A program made the position numbers and the translations under genes. Positions 42,899-52,162 of a stretch of DNA of 64,000 nucleotides are shown here, in pieces (within the stretch, counting starts at the first letter, position 1; each line of letters opens with the position of its first letter). Origin of the DNA: RCIO01 sp040880025 (GTDB lineage Bacteria; Pseudomonadota; Alphaproteobacteria; Rhizobiales; Rhizobiaceae); assembly GCA_040880025.1 (NCBI GenBank), contig JBBDJD010000019.1, forward strand, positions 62,001 to 126,000, given 5' to 3'. The notes beneath the pieces were generated by a model that ran no database searches, was not told where the DNA came from, and saw only the letters and a list, made by a program, of their open reading frames with translations.

Positions 42899-43819
42899 TT
42901 ATTTGCCAGCCAATATCTCGCGGATCATACGCTGGCAGCGGTCGGCCATGAAGTCGAGCAGCAATCGCACCTTGGGGTCCTGAAAATTCTTGTGCGGGTA
43001 GACCGCGGCCAGCTGCACCGGACCCGGAGGGAAATCGGGCAGAACGACCGACAGCCGCTTGTCGCGGATGAAGGGTTCGACCTCGAAGCGCGGCTTGTTG
43101 GCGATGCCGCGGCCCGACAGCGCCCAACTCGTCAACACGTCGCCGTCATCGGTGTCGTAGGGGCCGCGAACCTCGATCTTCTGCGGGCCGTCAGGCGTGT
43201 CGAGCGTCCATGTCGAATCGCGCGAGCCCGGATAGCGGAGCAGAAGACAATCATGTTTCTGCAGGATGAGGTCGGCCGGCCGCCCGGGCTCGCCGCGCTT
43301 CGTCAGATAGGCCGGGGCGGCGACCAGGACGCGCTCGCAATCCAGGATACCGCGCATCCTGAGGCTGGAATCCTCCAGCAATCCGACGCGGAAGGCGACG
43401 TCGATGCCCTCCTTCATGATGTCGACATTGTGGTCTGAGAGCCGAAGCCTCACCTCGATATCGGGGTAGCGGTCATGGAATTCGGGAATTCCGGAAGCGA
43501 TCAGCCGGCGTCCGATGCCGAGAGGCGCGGTGACGCGGATGGTGCCGCGTGGATGGCCGGACAGCGCGGTGACGGCGGCTTCCGCCTCGTCGACAGCGTC
43601 GAGGATCTGCTTTGCGCCCTTGTAGAAAACGCAGCCATGCTCGGTCGGCATGAGCTGGCGCGTGGTGCGGTTGAACAGCCGCACGCCGAGATGCTTTTCC
43701 AGTTCCTTGATGCGGTTCGAAGCGACCGCCGGCGAGATGCGCATGTCGCGGCCGGCTGACGACAGATTGCCGAGTTCAACGACCCTGACGAAGACGGCGA
43801 CATTGTCGAGATAGGCCAT
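42899..43819 (-). CDS. LysR family transcriptional regulator, divergent from puuD
   Basis: 306 residues, ATG 43819. Winged helix (VAVFVRVVELGNLSSAGRDM, RISPAVASNRIKELEKHLGV) and an effector domain typical of the CrgA/AaeR subgroup (GTIRVTAPLGIGRRLI). The gene is divergent from puuD with a 125-bp shared control region, so it is the natural candidate regulator of urate oxidation, and perhaps of the uraH/puuE promoters that share an AGATTTTTnTGAA word (inference). Confidence 0.9.
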   Translation of the reverse strand: MAYLDNVAVFVRVVELGNLSSAGRDMRISPAVASNRIKELEKHLGVRLFNRTTRQLMPTEHGCVFYKGAKQILDAVDEAEAAVTALSGHPRGTIRVTAPLGIGRRLIASGIPEFHDRYPDIEVRLRLSDHNVDIMKEGIDVAFRVGLLEDSSLRMRGILDCERVLVAAPAYLTKRGEPGRPADLILQKHDCLLLRYPGSRDSTWTLDTPDGPQKIEVRGPYDTDDGDVLTSWALSGRGIANKPRFEVEPFIRDKRLSVVLPDFPPGPVQLAAVYPHKNFQDPKVRLLLDFMADRCQRMIREILAGK

Positions 43820-43944
43820 GATGCTCCGTGTGCTCTGGACGCGGCATTATTTTCCAGATTTTTTTGAAAGTCATCGTGCATCTCATCTCTTTCGCTTTGG
43901 AATGCACGGCCTAAAGTCGCGATGACCATCGACAAGGACGCTTC

Positions 43945-45168
43945 ATGCAGGATTTCGCGATTTTCTGGGACTGGCTGAGCTTTGCCGCGCGGTGGCTGCA
44001 CGTGATCACCGGCATCGCCTGGATCGGCTCGTCATTCTACTTCATCGCACTTGATCTTGGCCTGACGCAACGCCCCGGCCTGCCCAAGGGGGTGCATGGC
44101 GAGGAGTGGCAGGTCCATGGCGGCGGCTTTTATCACATCCAGAAATACATGGTCGCGCCGGCCGCGATGCCCGAGCATCTGACCTGGTTCAAATGGGAAT
44201 CCTACTGGACATGGATGTCGGGCTTCATCCTGCTCGCCATCGTCTACTATGCCGGCGCCGACCTCTATCTGATCGATCCGAATGTGCTCGACATATCGGC
44301 GCCGGTGGCGATCGCTATCTCGGCCGGGTCGCTGGTCGTGGGTTGGGTGCTCTACGACCAGCTGTGCAAATCGCCGCTCGGACAGAACGACACCACACTG
44401 ATGCTGGTACTCTATGTGATCCTGGTTGCGATCGCCTGGGGCTACACGCAGGTGTTTTCCGGCCGCGCGGCCTTCCTGCATCTCGGCGCGATCACGGCGA
44501 CGATCATGTCGGCGAATGTGTTCATCACCATCATCCCTAACCAGAAGATCGTGGTGGCCGACCTGATCGCCGGCCGCAAGCCGGACCCGAAATACGGCAA
44601 GATCGCCAAGTCCCGGTCGCTGCACAACAACTACCTGACGCTGCCGGTCATTTTCCTGATGCTGTCGAACCATTACCCGCTCGCATTCGCGACTGAGTTC
44701 AACTGGGTGATCGCGTCGCTGATCTTCATCATCGGCGTTCTGATCCGGCATTATTTCAACACCATGCACGCCCGAAAAGGACAGCCGCACTGGACCTGGG
44801 GGCTGTCGGCGGTGCTGTTCATCATCATTATCTGGCTGTCTACGGCGCCTGAGGCACTGACCGGCGAGACAAAGCTGTCGGCGACCGGGGAGCGCTTCGC
44901 GGCGGCGCAGCATTTCGCTGCCGCGCGCGACACGGTGATGGGTCGTTGCGCCATGTGCCACGCGGCCGAGCCAAGCTGGGACGGCATCTACCATGCGCCC
45001 AAGGGCGTGCGTTTTGACGACGAGAGCGAGATTGCCGAGCGCGCGCGCGAGATCTATCTGCAGGCCGGCGTGACCCACGCCATGCCGCCCGGCAATGTGT
45101 CCGGCATCACGCCCGAGGAGCGCGCGCTGCTGGTGGCGTGGTTCGAGGAGGGGCGGGCCGCCCGATGA
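43945..45168 (+). CDS. puuD: membrane-bound urate hydroxylase/oxidase PuuD with cytochrome c domain
   Basis: 407 residues, ATG 43945. Eight or so membrane helices (RWLHVITGIAWIGSSFYFI at the start, RHYFNTMHARKG before the last) form the urate oxidase domain. A C-terminal cytochrome c domain carries CAMCH (about residue 336) and a later axial Met in THAMPPGN. PuuD uses this heme domain to pass electrons from urate oxidation to the respiratory chain instead of making H2O2. The product, 5-hydroxyisourate, is the substrate of UraH. The stop codon overlaps the guaD start (ATGA). Confidence 0.94.
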   Translation: MQDFAIFWDWLSFAARWLHVITGIAWIGSSFYFIALDLGLTQRPGLPKGVHGEEWQVHGGGFYHIQKYMVAPAAMPEHLTWFKWESYWTWMSGFILLAIVYYAGADLYLIDPNVLDISAPVAIAISAGSLVVGWVLYDQLCKSPLGQNDTTLMLVLYVILVAIAWGYTQVFSGRAAFLHLGAITATIMSANVFITIIPNQKIVVADLIAGRKPDPKYGKIAKSRSLHNNYLTLPVIFLMLSNHYPLAFATEFNWVIASLIFIIGVLIRHYFNTMHARKGQPHWTWGLSAVLFIIIIWLSTAPEALTGETKLSATGERFAAAQHFAAARDTVMGRCAMCHAAEPSWDGIYHAPKGVRFDDESEIAERAREIYLQAGVTHAMPPGNVSGITPEERALLVAWFEEGRAAR

Positions 45169-46478
45169 CCCCCCTCCTTCTCCGCGGCAGGCTGCTCTCC
45201 TTCATCACCGAGCCCGAAAGCGCGGACGATCGCGCATCGTACCGTTACGAGGAGGATGGCGGGCTGCTGGTCCGCGACGGCAGGATCGAGGCGGTGGGCG
45301 ATTTCAGCCAGATCGCGGCCGGGCCGGGCCAGGGAATCAAGGTCGCCGATCACCGGCCGCACCTCATCATGCCGGGCTTCATCGACGCGCATGCGCACAT
45401 GCCGCAGATGCAGGTGATCGCCAGCTTCGGCGCGGAACTGCTCGACTGGCTCAACAACTATACCTTTCCCGCGGAGACCAAATTCTCCGACGCGGAACAT
45501 TCCAGGCGCATTGCCGGCCGGTTCCTCGACACGCTGATCAGCCATGGCACCACGACAGTCGCCGCCTATTGCACCGTGCATCCGCAGAGTGCGGAGGCGC
45601 TGTTCGAGGCGGCGCTGTTGCGCGACATGCGCGTCGTCGCCGGCAAGGTGTTGATGGACCGCAATGCGCCGGACGGGCTGAGGGACACGCCGCAATCCGG
45701 CTACGACGACAGCAAGGCGCTGATCGCGCGCTGGCACGGAAAAGGCAGGCTGAGCTACGCAATTACGCCGCGCTTTGCGATCACCTCGACGCACGAGCAA
45801 CTGGAGATGGCCGGTGCGCTGGCGTCGGAGTTTCCGGATATGCACATCCAGACGCATCTGTCGGAAAACCACGCCGAGATCGCGCTGACGGACGAACTGT
45901 TTCCGGATCGGGCCGACTATACGGACATCTACGATCACTACGGCCTGACCGGGCCGAGATCGCTGTTCGGCCATTGCATCCATCTGTCGGAACGCGAGGC
46001 CGATATCCTGGCCGACAGCGGCTCGGTCGCCGTGTTCTGCCCGACTTCAAACCTCTTTCTCGGCTCCGGCCTGTTCGATTACCAACGCTACCGGAAACGC
46101 GGAAAGGCGCTGCGCATCGCAGCCGCGACCGATGTCGGCGGCGGCACGAACTATTCGATGCTGCGGACGATGGACGAAGGCTACAAGGTCATCGCGCTCA
46201 AGGGCGAGAAGCTGAACCCGCTGGCGAGTTTCTGGCAGATCACATTGGGCAACGCCAAGGCGCTTTCCTTCGACAGGCGCATCGGTGCGCTTGAGCCCGG
46301 CCACGAGGCCGATCTCGTCGTGCTCAATTCGGGCGCCACGCCGGCCATGCGGATCCGCGCCGAGACCGTCGAAACGCTGGCGGAGGAACTGTTCCTGCTG
46401 CAGACGATGGGCGACGACCGCGCAATCGCGGAGACTTATGTCGCCGGGCAGGCAATGAAGAGCGGGGTGGAGGGATAG
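45165..46478 (+). CDS. guaD: guanine deaminase
   Basis: 437 residues from ATG 45165 overlapping puuD; the upstream GTG at 45138 is rejected. Amidohydrolase superfamily: MPGFIDAHAHMPQMQVI (HxH metal ligands), THLSENHAEI, FGHCIHLSE and ATDVGGGTNYSMLRTM (Asp ligand). It converts guanine to xanthine, feeding XdhAB. Its coupling to PuuD puts guanine entry and urate oxidation on one mRNA. Confidence 0.94.
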   Translation: MTPLLLRGRLLSFITEPESADDRASYRYEEDGGLLVRDGRIEAVGDFSQIAAGPGQGIKVADHRPHLIMPGFIDAHAHMPQMQVIASFGAELLDWLNNYTFPAETKFSDAEHSRRIAGRFLDTLISHGTTTVAAYCTVHPQSAEALFEAALLRDMRVVAGKVLMDRNAPDGLRDTPQSGYDDSKALIARWHGKGRLSYAITPRFAITSTHEQLEMAGALASEFPDMHIQTHLSENHAEIALTDELFPDRADYTDIYDHYGLTGPRSLFGHCIHLSEREADILADSGSVAVFCPTSNLFLGSGLFDYQRYRKRGKALRIAAATDVGGGTNYSMLRTMDEGYKVIALKGEKLNPLASFWQITLGNAKALSFDRRIGALEPGHEADLVVLNSGATPAMRIRAETVETLAEELFLLQTMGDDRAIAETYVAGQAMKSGVEG

Positions 46479-46523
46479 AGCCTCCGCCTCTATGGTGCCG
46501 CCACATCAACCACGCACCGCGCC

Positions 46524-47792
46524 ATGCCGATTTCCGATCCCAAGCCTTTCTTCACCGCGCTGTTTGACGCTGCAGTCGCCGCCGCCGATCCGGAATCGGT
46601 GATCCGCGGATTTCTGCCTGCGAAGCCCAGCGGCAGGACGATTGTCGTGGGCGCGGGCAAGGGTTCGGCGCAAATGGCGCGCGCATTCGAGAATGCGTGG
46701 GAGGGCCCGCTTTCCGGCGTCGTGGTGACCCGCTACGGCTATGCCGTCCAATGTCAGCACATAGAAATCCTCGAAGCAGCACACCCGGTGCCGGACGAGG
46801 CCGGCCTGGCTGCTTCCAAGCGCCTGCTCGAGACGGTAGCCGGTCTTACCGCCGACGATCTCGTGGTTGCTCTTATCTCCGGCGGCGGGTCGGCGCTTCT
46901 GCCTGCCCCGCCCGACGGCATGACACTCGCCGACGAGATCGCCGTCAACGAGGTGCTGCTTGCTTCGGGCGCGCCGATCTCGGCGATGAACACGGTGCGC
47001 AAGCATCTTTCTGCCATCAAGGGCGGGAGGCTGGCCGCCGCCGCGCATCCGGCCAAGGTTATCACGCTGGTCGTGTCGGACATTCCAGGCGACAATCCGG
47101 CCTTCGTCGCATCCGGGCCGACCGTTCCCGACTGCGCGACGCGCGGGGATGCGCTGTCGATCGTCGAGACCTATGGTTTGAAGCTGCCGAAAGCTGCGCT
47201 GGCGCATCTGCGCTCGGATGCCGCCGATGCGCCGCTGCCTGACGATCGGCGCTTCGCCGGCAACGAAGTGCATGTCATCGCCTCGGCGGCGAAGTCGCTT
47301 GAAGCCGCGGCGGCCGAAGCGGAGCGCCGCGGCGTCAAGGCCGTCATCCTTTCGGATTCAATGGAGGGCGAGGCTCGCGACGTCGGAGCCATGCATGCCG
47401 CGATGGCGCGCGAGATCGCCGCGCGCGACCGTCCGTTCGTCAAGCCGGTGCTGCTGCTTTCCGGCGGCGAGACGACGGTCACGATCCGCGAAAAGGGCGG
47501 GCGCGGCGGCCGCAATTCGGAGTTCCTGCTTGCGCTTGCGCTGGGCATTGACGGTGTGGAAGGTATGTCGGCCTTTGCCGCCGACACGGACGGTATCGAC
47601 GGTTCCGAAGACAATGCCGGCGCCTTCGCCGATGGGACGAGCGCAAAGCGCCTGCGCGAGGCTGGCCATGATCCCCGCGCGCTGCTTGCACACCACGACA
47701 GCTGGGGTGCGTTCGATGCGCTGGGCGACCTGTTCGCGCCGGGGCCGACGGGCACCAATGTCAATGATCTGAGGGCGCTGCTGGTCCGGTAG
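46524..47792 (+). CDS. glycerate 2-kinase (MOFRL family)
   Basis: 422 residues, ATG 46524. DUF4147/MOFRL glycerate kinase: VVGAGKGSAQMARAFE near the N-terminus, VALISGGGSALLPAP, MNTVRKHLSAIKGGRLA, SDIPGDNP, VLLLSGGETTVTI, GGRGGRNSEFLLALAL and FAADTDGIDGSEDNAGAF. It phosphorylates D-glycerate to 2-phosphoglycerate. Since ureide breakdown ends in glyoxylate, which is assimilated via tartronate semialdehyde and glycerate, its place after guaD suggests it completes carbon recovery from purines; the glyoxylate carboligase and reductase are not in the window. Confidence 0.92.
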   Translation: MPISDPKPFFTALFDAAVAAADPESVIRGFLPAKPSGRTIVVGAGKGSAQMARAFENAWEGPLSGVVVTRYGYAVQCQHIEILEAAHPVPDEAGLAASKRLLETVAGLTADDLVVALISGGGSALLPAPPDGMTLADEIAVNEVLLASGAPISAMNTVRKHLSAIKGGRLAAAAHPAKVITLVVSDIPGDNPAFVASGPTVPDCATRGDALSIVETYGLKLPKAALAHLRSDAADAPLPDDRRFAGNEVHVIASAAKSLEAAAAEAERRGVKAVILSDSMEGEARDVGAMHAAMAREIAARDRPFVKPVLLLSGGETTVTIREKGGRGGRNSEFLLALALGIDGVEGMSAFAADTDGIDGSEDNAGAFADGTSAKRLREAGHDPRALLAHHDSWGAFDALGDLFAPGPTGTNVNDLRALLVR

Positions 47793-47806
47793 GGACTTGG
47801 CCCTAA

Positions 47807-48781
47807 CTACGCCGAAATATCGATAACCCCGCAGTCGCCGGCCTCGGTGCCGAAGGCGACGCGGCGGCCCTCGCGGTCCCAGGCCATCGACGTGACCGCT
47901 CCCTTGCCGGGCCGGCGCAACAACACTTCCTTGCTATCGGCGCAGCGGGCGGCCAGCACCATTCCGTCGGCATAGCCGATCGCGACGATCTCGTCGTTCG
48001 GATGAAAGGATACGGCCGTCACCATCTGGTCGCCGCGCGTGCCGAGTTCAAGCGGCGCCTTGCCCATCGGCCCATCCTTGCCCTGGAATGGCCAGACGAT
48101 CGCCGCCGGCGCGCCTGAGCTCGCCAGCCATTTGCCCTTCGGGCCCCAGGACAGGCTCTTCACCTTGGCCGGATAGCCCGACATGCGCATGTCCCGCCCA
48201 TCGGCGAGCTTCCAGCCGTGCAGGGCGTTTTCCTGCATGGCGGTGACGAGATACTGCCCGTCCGGCGAGAAGGTGACGGCGGTGTGCGCGCCGGCCCATT
48301 CGAGCTCCGCCGGCTTGCCCTCGGTCGCGGGAAAATGCAGCGTCGCCCCATTGTAGCGGGCGACGGCGATGCGCATGCCCTTCGGCGCAAAGGCGATGCC
48401 TTCGACGGTGCGCTGATGAGGGAATTCGCGAACCTTTCCATCGGGCAGCCGCACGAAGGCGGTGCGGCCAACGGCCCAGGCCACGGCGCCTTGCGGACCG
48501 GCCGCGACGGTGGACACCCATTTGCTGCCGGCGTCGCCGATTTCCGTGATCGTTCCGTCCGACGCTACGTTCCGCACTTTGGCGTCCTCGCCGCCGGTGA
48601 CCAGCGACTTGCCGTCCAGAGCCGGTATGGCGGCCAGCAGGCCATCATGCGCTTCAGTTGTCTTGTGGCCGTGATCGAGGCGATGGACCGCGCCGTCGGC
48701 AAGCGCGAAGAACGGCACGTCGCCCAGCCAGCAGGAGGTGACGCAGTGACTGGTGAGATCGAGGGGTGCGACTGTGGGCAT
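47807..48781 (-). CDS. WD40 repeat protein paired with CobW GTPase
   Basis: 324 residues, ATG 48781. Seven or so WD40/beta-propeller repeats can be traced (LLAAIPALDGKSLVTGGEDA, GIAFAPKGMRIAVARYNGA, AVTFSPDGQYLVTAM, AVSFHPNDEIVAIGYADG, SMAWDREGRRVAFGTEAG). No signal peptide. It lies 9 bp downstream of the COG0523 GTPase and is almost certainly co-transcribed. A cytoplasmic beta-propeller partner for a metal chaperone is a recurring alphaproteobacterial pairing as I recall, with no defined function. Confidence 0.85.
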   Translation of the reverse strand: MPTVAPLDLTSHCVTSCWLGDVPFFALADGAVHRLDHGHKTTEAHDGLLAAIPALDGKSLVTGGEDAKVRNVASDGTITEIGDAGSKWVSTVAAGPQGAVAWAVGRTAFVRLPDGKVREFPHQRTVEGIAFAPKGMRIAVARYNGATLHFPATEGKPAELEWAGAHTAVTFSPDGQYLVTAMQENALHGWKLADGRDMRMSGYPAKVKSLSWGPKGKWLASSGAPAAIVWPFQGKDGPMGKAPLELGTRGDQMVTAVSFHPNDEIVAIGYADGMVLAARCADSKEVLLRRPGKGAVTSMAWDREGRRVAFGTEAGDCGVIDISA

Positions 48782-48790
48782 GCGAGGCGG

Positions 48791-49801
48791 TCAGGCCTGA
48801 CAGGCTTCGAAAGTTCGCTTCAGGCGCTCGGTGTCGAGATCGCGGCCGATGAAGACAAGCCGGCTCTCATGCTTCTCGCCGTCCTTCCAGGCGCGCTGGT
48901 GGTCGCCTTCGAGGATCATGTGCACGCCCTGGACCACGTAGCGCTCGGGATCGTCCTTCAGCGCGATAATCCCCTTGAGCCGCAATATGTTTGGTCCGTC
49001 CATCTGGGTCGTCTTCTCGATCCAGGGAAAGAACTTCTTCGGGTCCATCTCGCCGCCGCGTAGCGAGATCGACTGCACCGTCACGTCATGGATGTCGGAG
49101 ACATGGTGGTGATGATGGTCGTGACCGTCATGATCGTGGTCGTCGTGGTGATCGAGGAAATGCGGATCGTTTTCCAGCGCACGGGTCAGATCGAACGCGC
49201 CGCGGTTCAGCACCTCGGCGAGATCGACGCCGGAGCGCTCGGTCCTGTGGATGCGCGCCGCCGGGTTGATGGCGCGCACTGTCGCCTCCACCTGCGCAAG
49301 CTCCTCTTCGGTGACGAGGTCGGTCTTGTTGAGCACCACGACATCGGCAAAGGCGATCTGGTCCTCGGCTTCCTTCGAATCCTTGAGGCGCAGCGGCAGG
49401 TGCTTGGCATCGACCAGGGCGATGACCGCGTCGAGCTTCGTCTTGGAACGCACATCGTCGTCCATGAAGAATGTCTGGGCGACGGGCGCCGGGTCGGCCA
49501 GTCCGGTCGTCTCGACCAGGATGGCGTCGAAGCGGCCCGGACGGCGCATCAAACCTTCGACGGTGCGGATGAGGTCGCCACGCACCGTGCAGCATACGCA
49601 GCCATTGTTCATCTCGTAGATTTCCTCGTCGGATTCCACGATCAGATCGTTGTCGATGCCGATTTCCCCGAACTCGTTGACGATCACGGCGTAGCGCTTG
49701 CCGTGATCCTCGGAAAGGATGCGGTTCAAAAGCGTGGTCTTGCCGGAACCGAGATAGCCGGTGAGAACGGTGACGGGGATGGCGCGATGAGTGTCGGACA
49801 T
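48791..49801 (-). CDS. CobW/COG0523 family GTP-binding metallochaperone with His-rich loop
   Basis: 336 residues from ATG 49801. G-domain motifs: GYLGSGKTTLLNRIL (P-loop), ETTGLADP, VVLNKTDLV (NKxD). The nucleotide-linked metal motif CVCC is complete. A His/Asp-rich insert (HHDDHDHDGHDHHHHH, about residues 223-238) precedes the C-terminal CobW domain. COG0523 proteins with this loop are usually zinc-linked and often Zur-controlled; no clear Zur box was seen upstream, although a GC-rich dyad is present at 49834-49866. It forms an operon with the WD40 gene. Confidence 0.9.
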   Translation of the reverse strand: MSDTHRAIPVTVLTGYLGSGKTTLLNRILSEDHGKRYAVIVNEFGEIGIDNDLIVESDEEIYEMNNGCVCCTVRGDLIRTVEGLMRRPGRFDAILVETTGLADPAPVAQTFFMDDDVRSKTKLDAVIALVDAKHLPLRLKDSKEAEDQIAFADVVVLNKTDLVTEEELAQVEATVRAINPAARIHRTERSGVDLAEVLNRGAFDLTRALENDPHFLDHHDDHDHDGHDHHHHHVSDIHDVTVQSISLRGGEMDPKKFFPWIEKTTQMDGPNILRLKGIIALKDDPERYVVQGVHMILEGDHQRAWKDGEKHESRLVFIGRDLDTERLKRTFEACQA

Positions 49802-49833
49802 GTCGGGTCTCTTGGCGCGCAAGGGAGAGAGCG

Positions 49834-49866
49834 TTCGCCGCCCATATAGGATGTCCGGGCGGCGAA
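49834..49866. promoter_or_regulatory. dyad upstream of the CobW gene
   Basis: Perfect 10-bp arms TTCGCCGCCC / GGGCGGCGAA separated by 13 bp, 33 bp upstream of the CobW start. Could be an operator or a leader hairpin. Not Zur-like. Confidence 0.4.
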
Positions 49867-49972
49867 TGCACGGGGCCAAAATGCCCGGATTACAGAGAAT
49901 TAATTCGGCTTTGATCCGCTGCAGCCCTATCTCTGCGCTCGTCGGGGGACGCCACGCACACAAGGTGCAAGC

Positions 49973-50692
49973 ATGAAACCGAAACGTTCGACGAACCCGA
50001 TCAACCGCCGCGGCGCGCTCGGCCTCATAGCGGCAACCGCGAGCGGCGGCGCATTCATGGCAGCTTCCGCCTTTCTCCAAAGCCGGCCGGCGGCCGCGGC
50101 CAATCTCATTACCGGGGCGGGTGTATGCGCGATCATGCCGGAGACAACCGAAGGGCCGTTTTACTTCGATCCCGACCTTGAGCGCACCGACATCACCGAA
50201 GGCCGGCCCGGCGTGCCGCTGCGCCTGCGAGTCCAGGTCGTCGATGCAGGCTGCAACCCAATCGGCGGCGCGCGCGTGGACATCTGGCACTGCGACGCGG
50301 AAGGCATCTATTCGGGCTATCCACGACAGCTCGGCGGCCTAGACACAAGCGGCGAAACCTTCCTGCGTGGTACGCGGTTCGCAGACGCGGACGGCATTGC
50401 GGAGTTCTCGACCATCTATCCCGGCTGGTACCCGGGACGCACGCCGCATATCCACTTCAAGGCGTTCCCCGACCAGGAGCACGTGCTCACGGGTCAGATG
50501 TTCTTCCCAGACGATCTCAGCCGAGAAATCTATGACACGGTGGCGCCTTACAGTGATCGCGACGCCCGACAGATGACGCCGACCGCTAATGACGGGATCG
50601 CGCGGCGGGCGGGCGACACGGCCCATGCGGAGACGGCACGGGCAGGCGAAAGGCTGGAAGCAGCGCTCGTGATCGCGGTTGCGGAAGGCTGA
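49973..50692 (+). CDS. exported intradiol ring-cleavage dioxygenase family protein
   Basis: 239 residues, ATG 49973. An N-terminal Tat-like signal (NRRGALGLIAATASGGAF, cleavage near AAAA/N) precedes an intradiol dioxygenase domain: TTEGPFYFD, VDIWHCDAEGIYSGY with the first Tyr ligand, and YPGWYPGRTPHIHFK with the second Tyr, the Arg and both His ligands of the non-heme Fe(III) site. All four metal ligands seem present. Cytoplasmic catechol or protocatechuate dioxygenases lack a signal peptide; exported forms are poorly characterised and may act on catecholic polymers or humics outside the cytoplasm (inference). Confidence 0.85.
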   Translation: MKPKRSTNPINRRGALGLIAATASGGAFMAASAFLQSRPAAAANLITGAGVCAIMPETTEGPFYFDPDLERTDITEGRPGVPLRLRVQVVDAGCNPIGGARVDIWHCDAEGIYSGYPRQLGGLDTSGETFLRGTRFADADGIAEFSTIYPGWYPGRTPHIHFKAFPDQEHVLTGQMFFPDDLSREIYDTVAPYSDRDARQMTPTANDGIARRAGDTAHAETARAGERLEAALVIAVAEG

Positions 50693-50696
50693 GCGC

Positions 50697-51458
50697 CTAT
50701 TTCAGCCGGGACAGGTCGAAACGGTCGACATCTGCAAGCAATTCCAGAAATCCCGTGACGGCATGCCCAAGGATGCGTTCGCCCGCTTCGGCGCTGGCCG
50801 CCGCCGCATTGCCGGTCACGCCATCGGGCGTCAGATCGCCGATCTTCCAACCGAAGGCGTGCGGTCCGTAGGCGCGTAGATGCGTGAATTCCTTCGCGAA
50901 ATCCGCCTGCGCGTTAGGGAAATCCTTCGCATGGCTCATGTCGACGAGGTCAGGTCTGAGCGCCAGCATGACCGAGGTCTCGATGAAGCCGCCATGGATG
51001 TCGACCGCTCTTATGGTGTCCGTCACCAGATCGGCCGGGTAGCCGAAGCGCGTCCAGCTTGTCGCCACCGCCAGCATTGCGAAGCGGACGCGCAATTCGG
51101 TCGCAACAATCGTCATCAAGGGCGAATTGCCGCCATGCGCGTTGAGCATTACGAATTTGCCGATGCCGCGACGATGCGCTTCTTCGCCGATCGCGATCCA
51201 GCGGTTCACGGCTTCATCGAATGACAGGGTTCTGGTCTGCGGGTCGCCGGCGTGCTCGATCGAATAGCCGACTTTCTCGACCGGTAGGAAGTCGACGTCG
51301 AGCCCCCCCGGCAGGCGTGAGCGCGCGCGTGCCGCAAATTCCTCGGCAATGATCCAGTCGGTTTCGGGTGGAAGATGCGGGCCGTGCTGCTCAGTGGCGC
51401 CAAGCGGCAGGACCGCGATCCTGCGCCTGCCGTTGCTGCCGGTGTCGCCGTTTGTCAT
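50697..51458 (-). CDS. creatininase family protein
   Basis: 253 residues, ATG 51458. Creatininase-fold metal residues are visible in LGATEQHGPHLPPETD, NAHGGNSPL and DIHGGFIETSVML. The family includes creatinine amidohydrolase, MftE-type peptidases and the riboflavin enzyme ArfB. The substrate here is unknown; a cyclic amide or formamide is likely on family grounds. The gene is convergent with the dioxygenase gene and divergent from marR. Confidence 0.85.
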   Translation of the reverse strand: MTNGDTGSNGRRRIAVLPLGATEQHGPHLPPETDWIIAEEFAARARSRLPGGLDVDFLPVEKVGYSIEHAGDPQTRTLSFDEAVNRWIAIGEEAHRRGIGKFVMLNAHGGNSPLMTIVATELRVRFAMLAVATSWTRFGYPADLVTDTIRAVDIHGGFIETSVMLALRPDLVDMSHAKDFPNAQADFAKEFTHLRAYGPHAFGWKIGDLTPDGVTGNAAAASAEAGERILGHAVTGFLELLADVDRFDLSRLK

Positions 51459-51610
51459 AGAAATGAAATATCACTCTGGCATGAGGGCGGACATGTTGCC
51501 GGCAAAGCGTCAGTTTGCGAGACTGGCCGCGCAAGGACACCGGCAGGGAAGCGTATCATTTCGCGGGCGTTCGCCGCAATTATGTGCGGGCAAACTCAGG
51601 GGAGGGCACC

Positions 51611-52081
51611 ATGGCCAAAGCGGCGAAGGTCGTCATGATCGGCCGGCTCCAGTCGGCGGCAAGGCTGTCGCGCACATTGCTGGCATCGCGGCTTCTGCAG
51701 CAGGGACTATACGCCGGACAGGACCAGGTGATTCTGGCGCTCAACGCGAGCGACGGGCAGACCCCAGGCTCGCTGGCGGGCAAGCTCGGTGTGCGGCCGC
51801 CCACGATCACCAAGACGATAAACCGGCTTCAGGCGCAGGGCTTTCTTGAGCGGCGGGCCAGCGAAACCGATTCCCGGCAGGCGCATATCTTCCTCACCGA
51901 TGCCGGACGCGAGACGATCCGCACAATCGAAAAGTCGGTCCGCAAGACGGAAAAGCAGGCGATGAAAGGCCTCGACAAGAAGGATCAGAAGGCGCTCGGC
52001 AAGTTCCTCAACAGGATCGAGAGCAACCTTTCCAATGTCGAGATCGTGCCTGCCGGTTCCGGCGACGATGACGACGAGTAA
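51611..52081 (+). CDS. MarR family transcriptional regulator
   Basis: 156 residues from ATG 51611, chosen because GGGGAGGG lies directly before it; an in-frame start 32 codons upstream lacks a ribosome site. Winged helix with TPGSLAGKLGVRPPTITKTI (recognition helix) and a wing RRASETDSRQAHIFLT, then a long C-terminal dimerisation helix ending in an acidic GSGDDDDE tail. Divergent from the creatininase gene, 82 bp before a DMT exporter, which may be its target. Confidence 0.9.
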   Translation: MAKAAKVVMIGRLQSAARLSRTLLASRLLQQGLYAGQDQVILALNASDGQTPGSLAGKLGVRPPTITKTINRLQAQGFLERRASETDSRQAHIFLTDAGRETIRTIEKSVRKTEKQAMKGLDKKDQKALGKFLNRIESNLSNVEIVPAGSGDDDDE

Positions 52082-52162
52082 ACTATAGCCGGTCAACTGG
52101 GCCTTGCAGGCGGCCTGCAAACAGCGGAATAAGGGCGGCAGTCTCACGGAAGTGGTCGCCTT

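Noticed and set aside
49802..49972. Zur box upstream of the CobW gene
   Set aside because: Looked for an AT-rich palindrome of the Zur type; only a GC-rich dyad was found.
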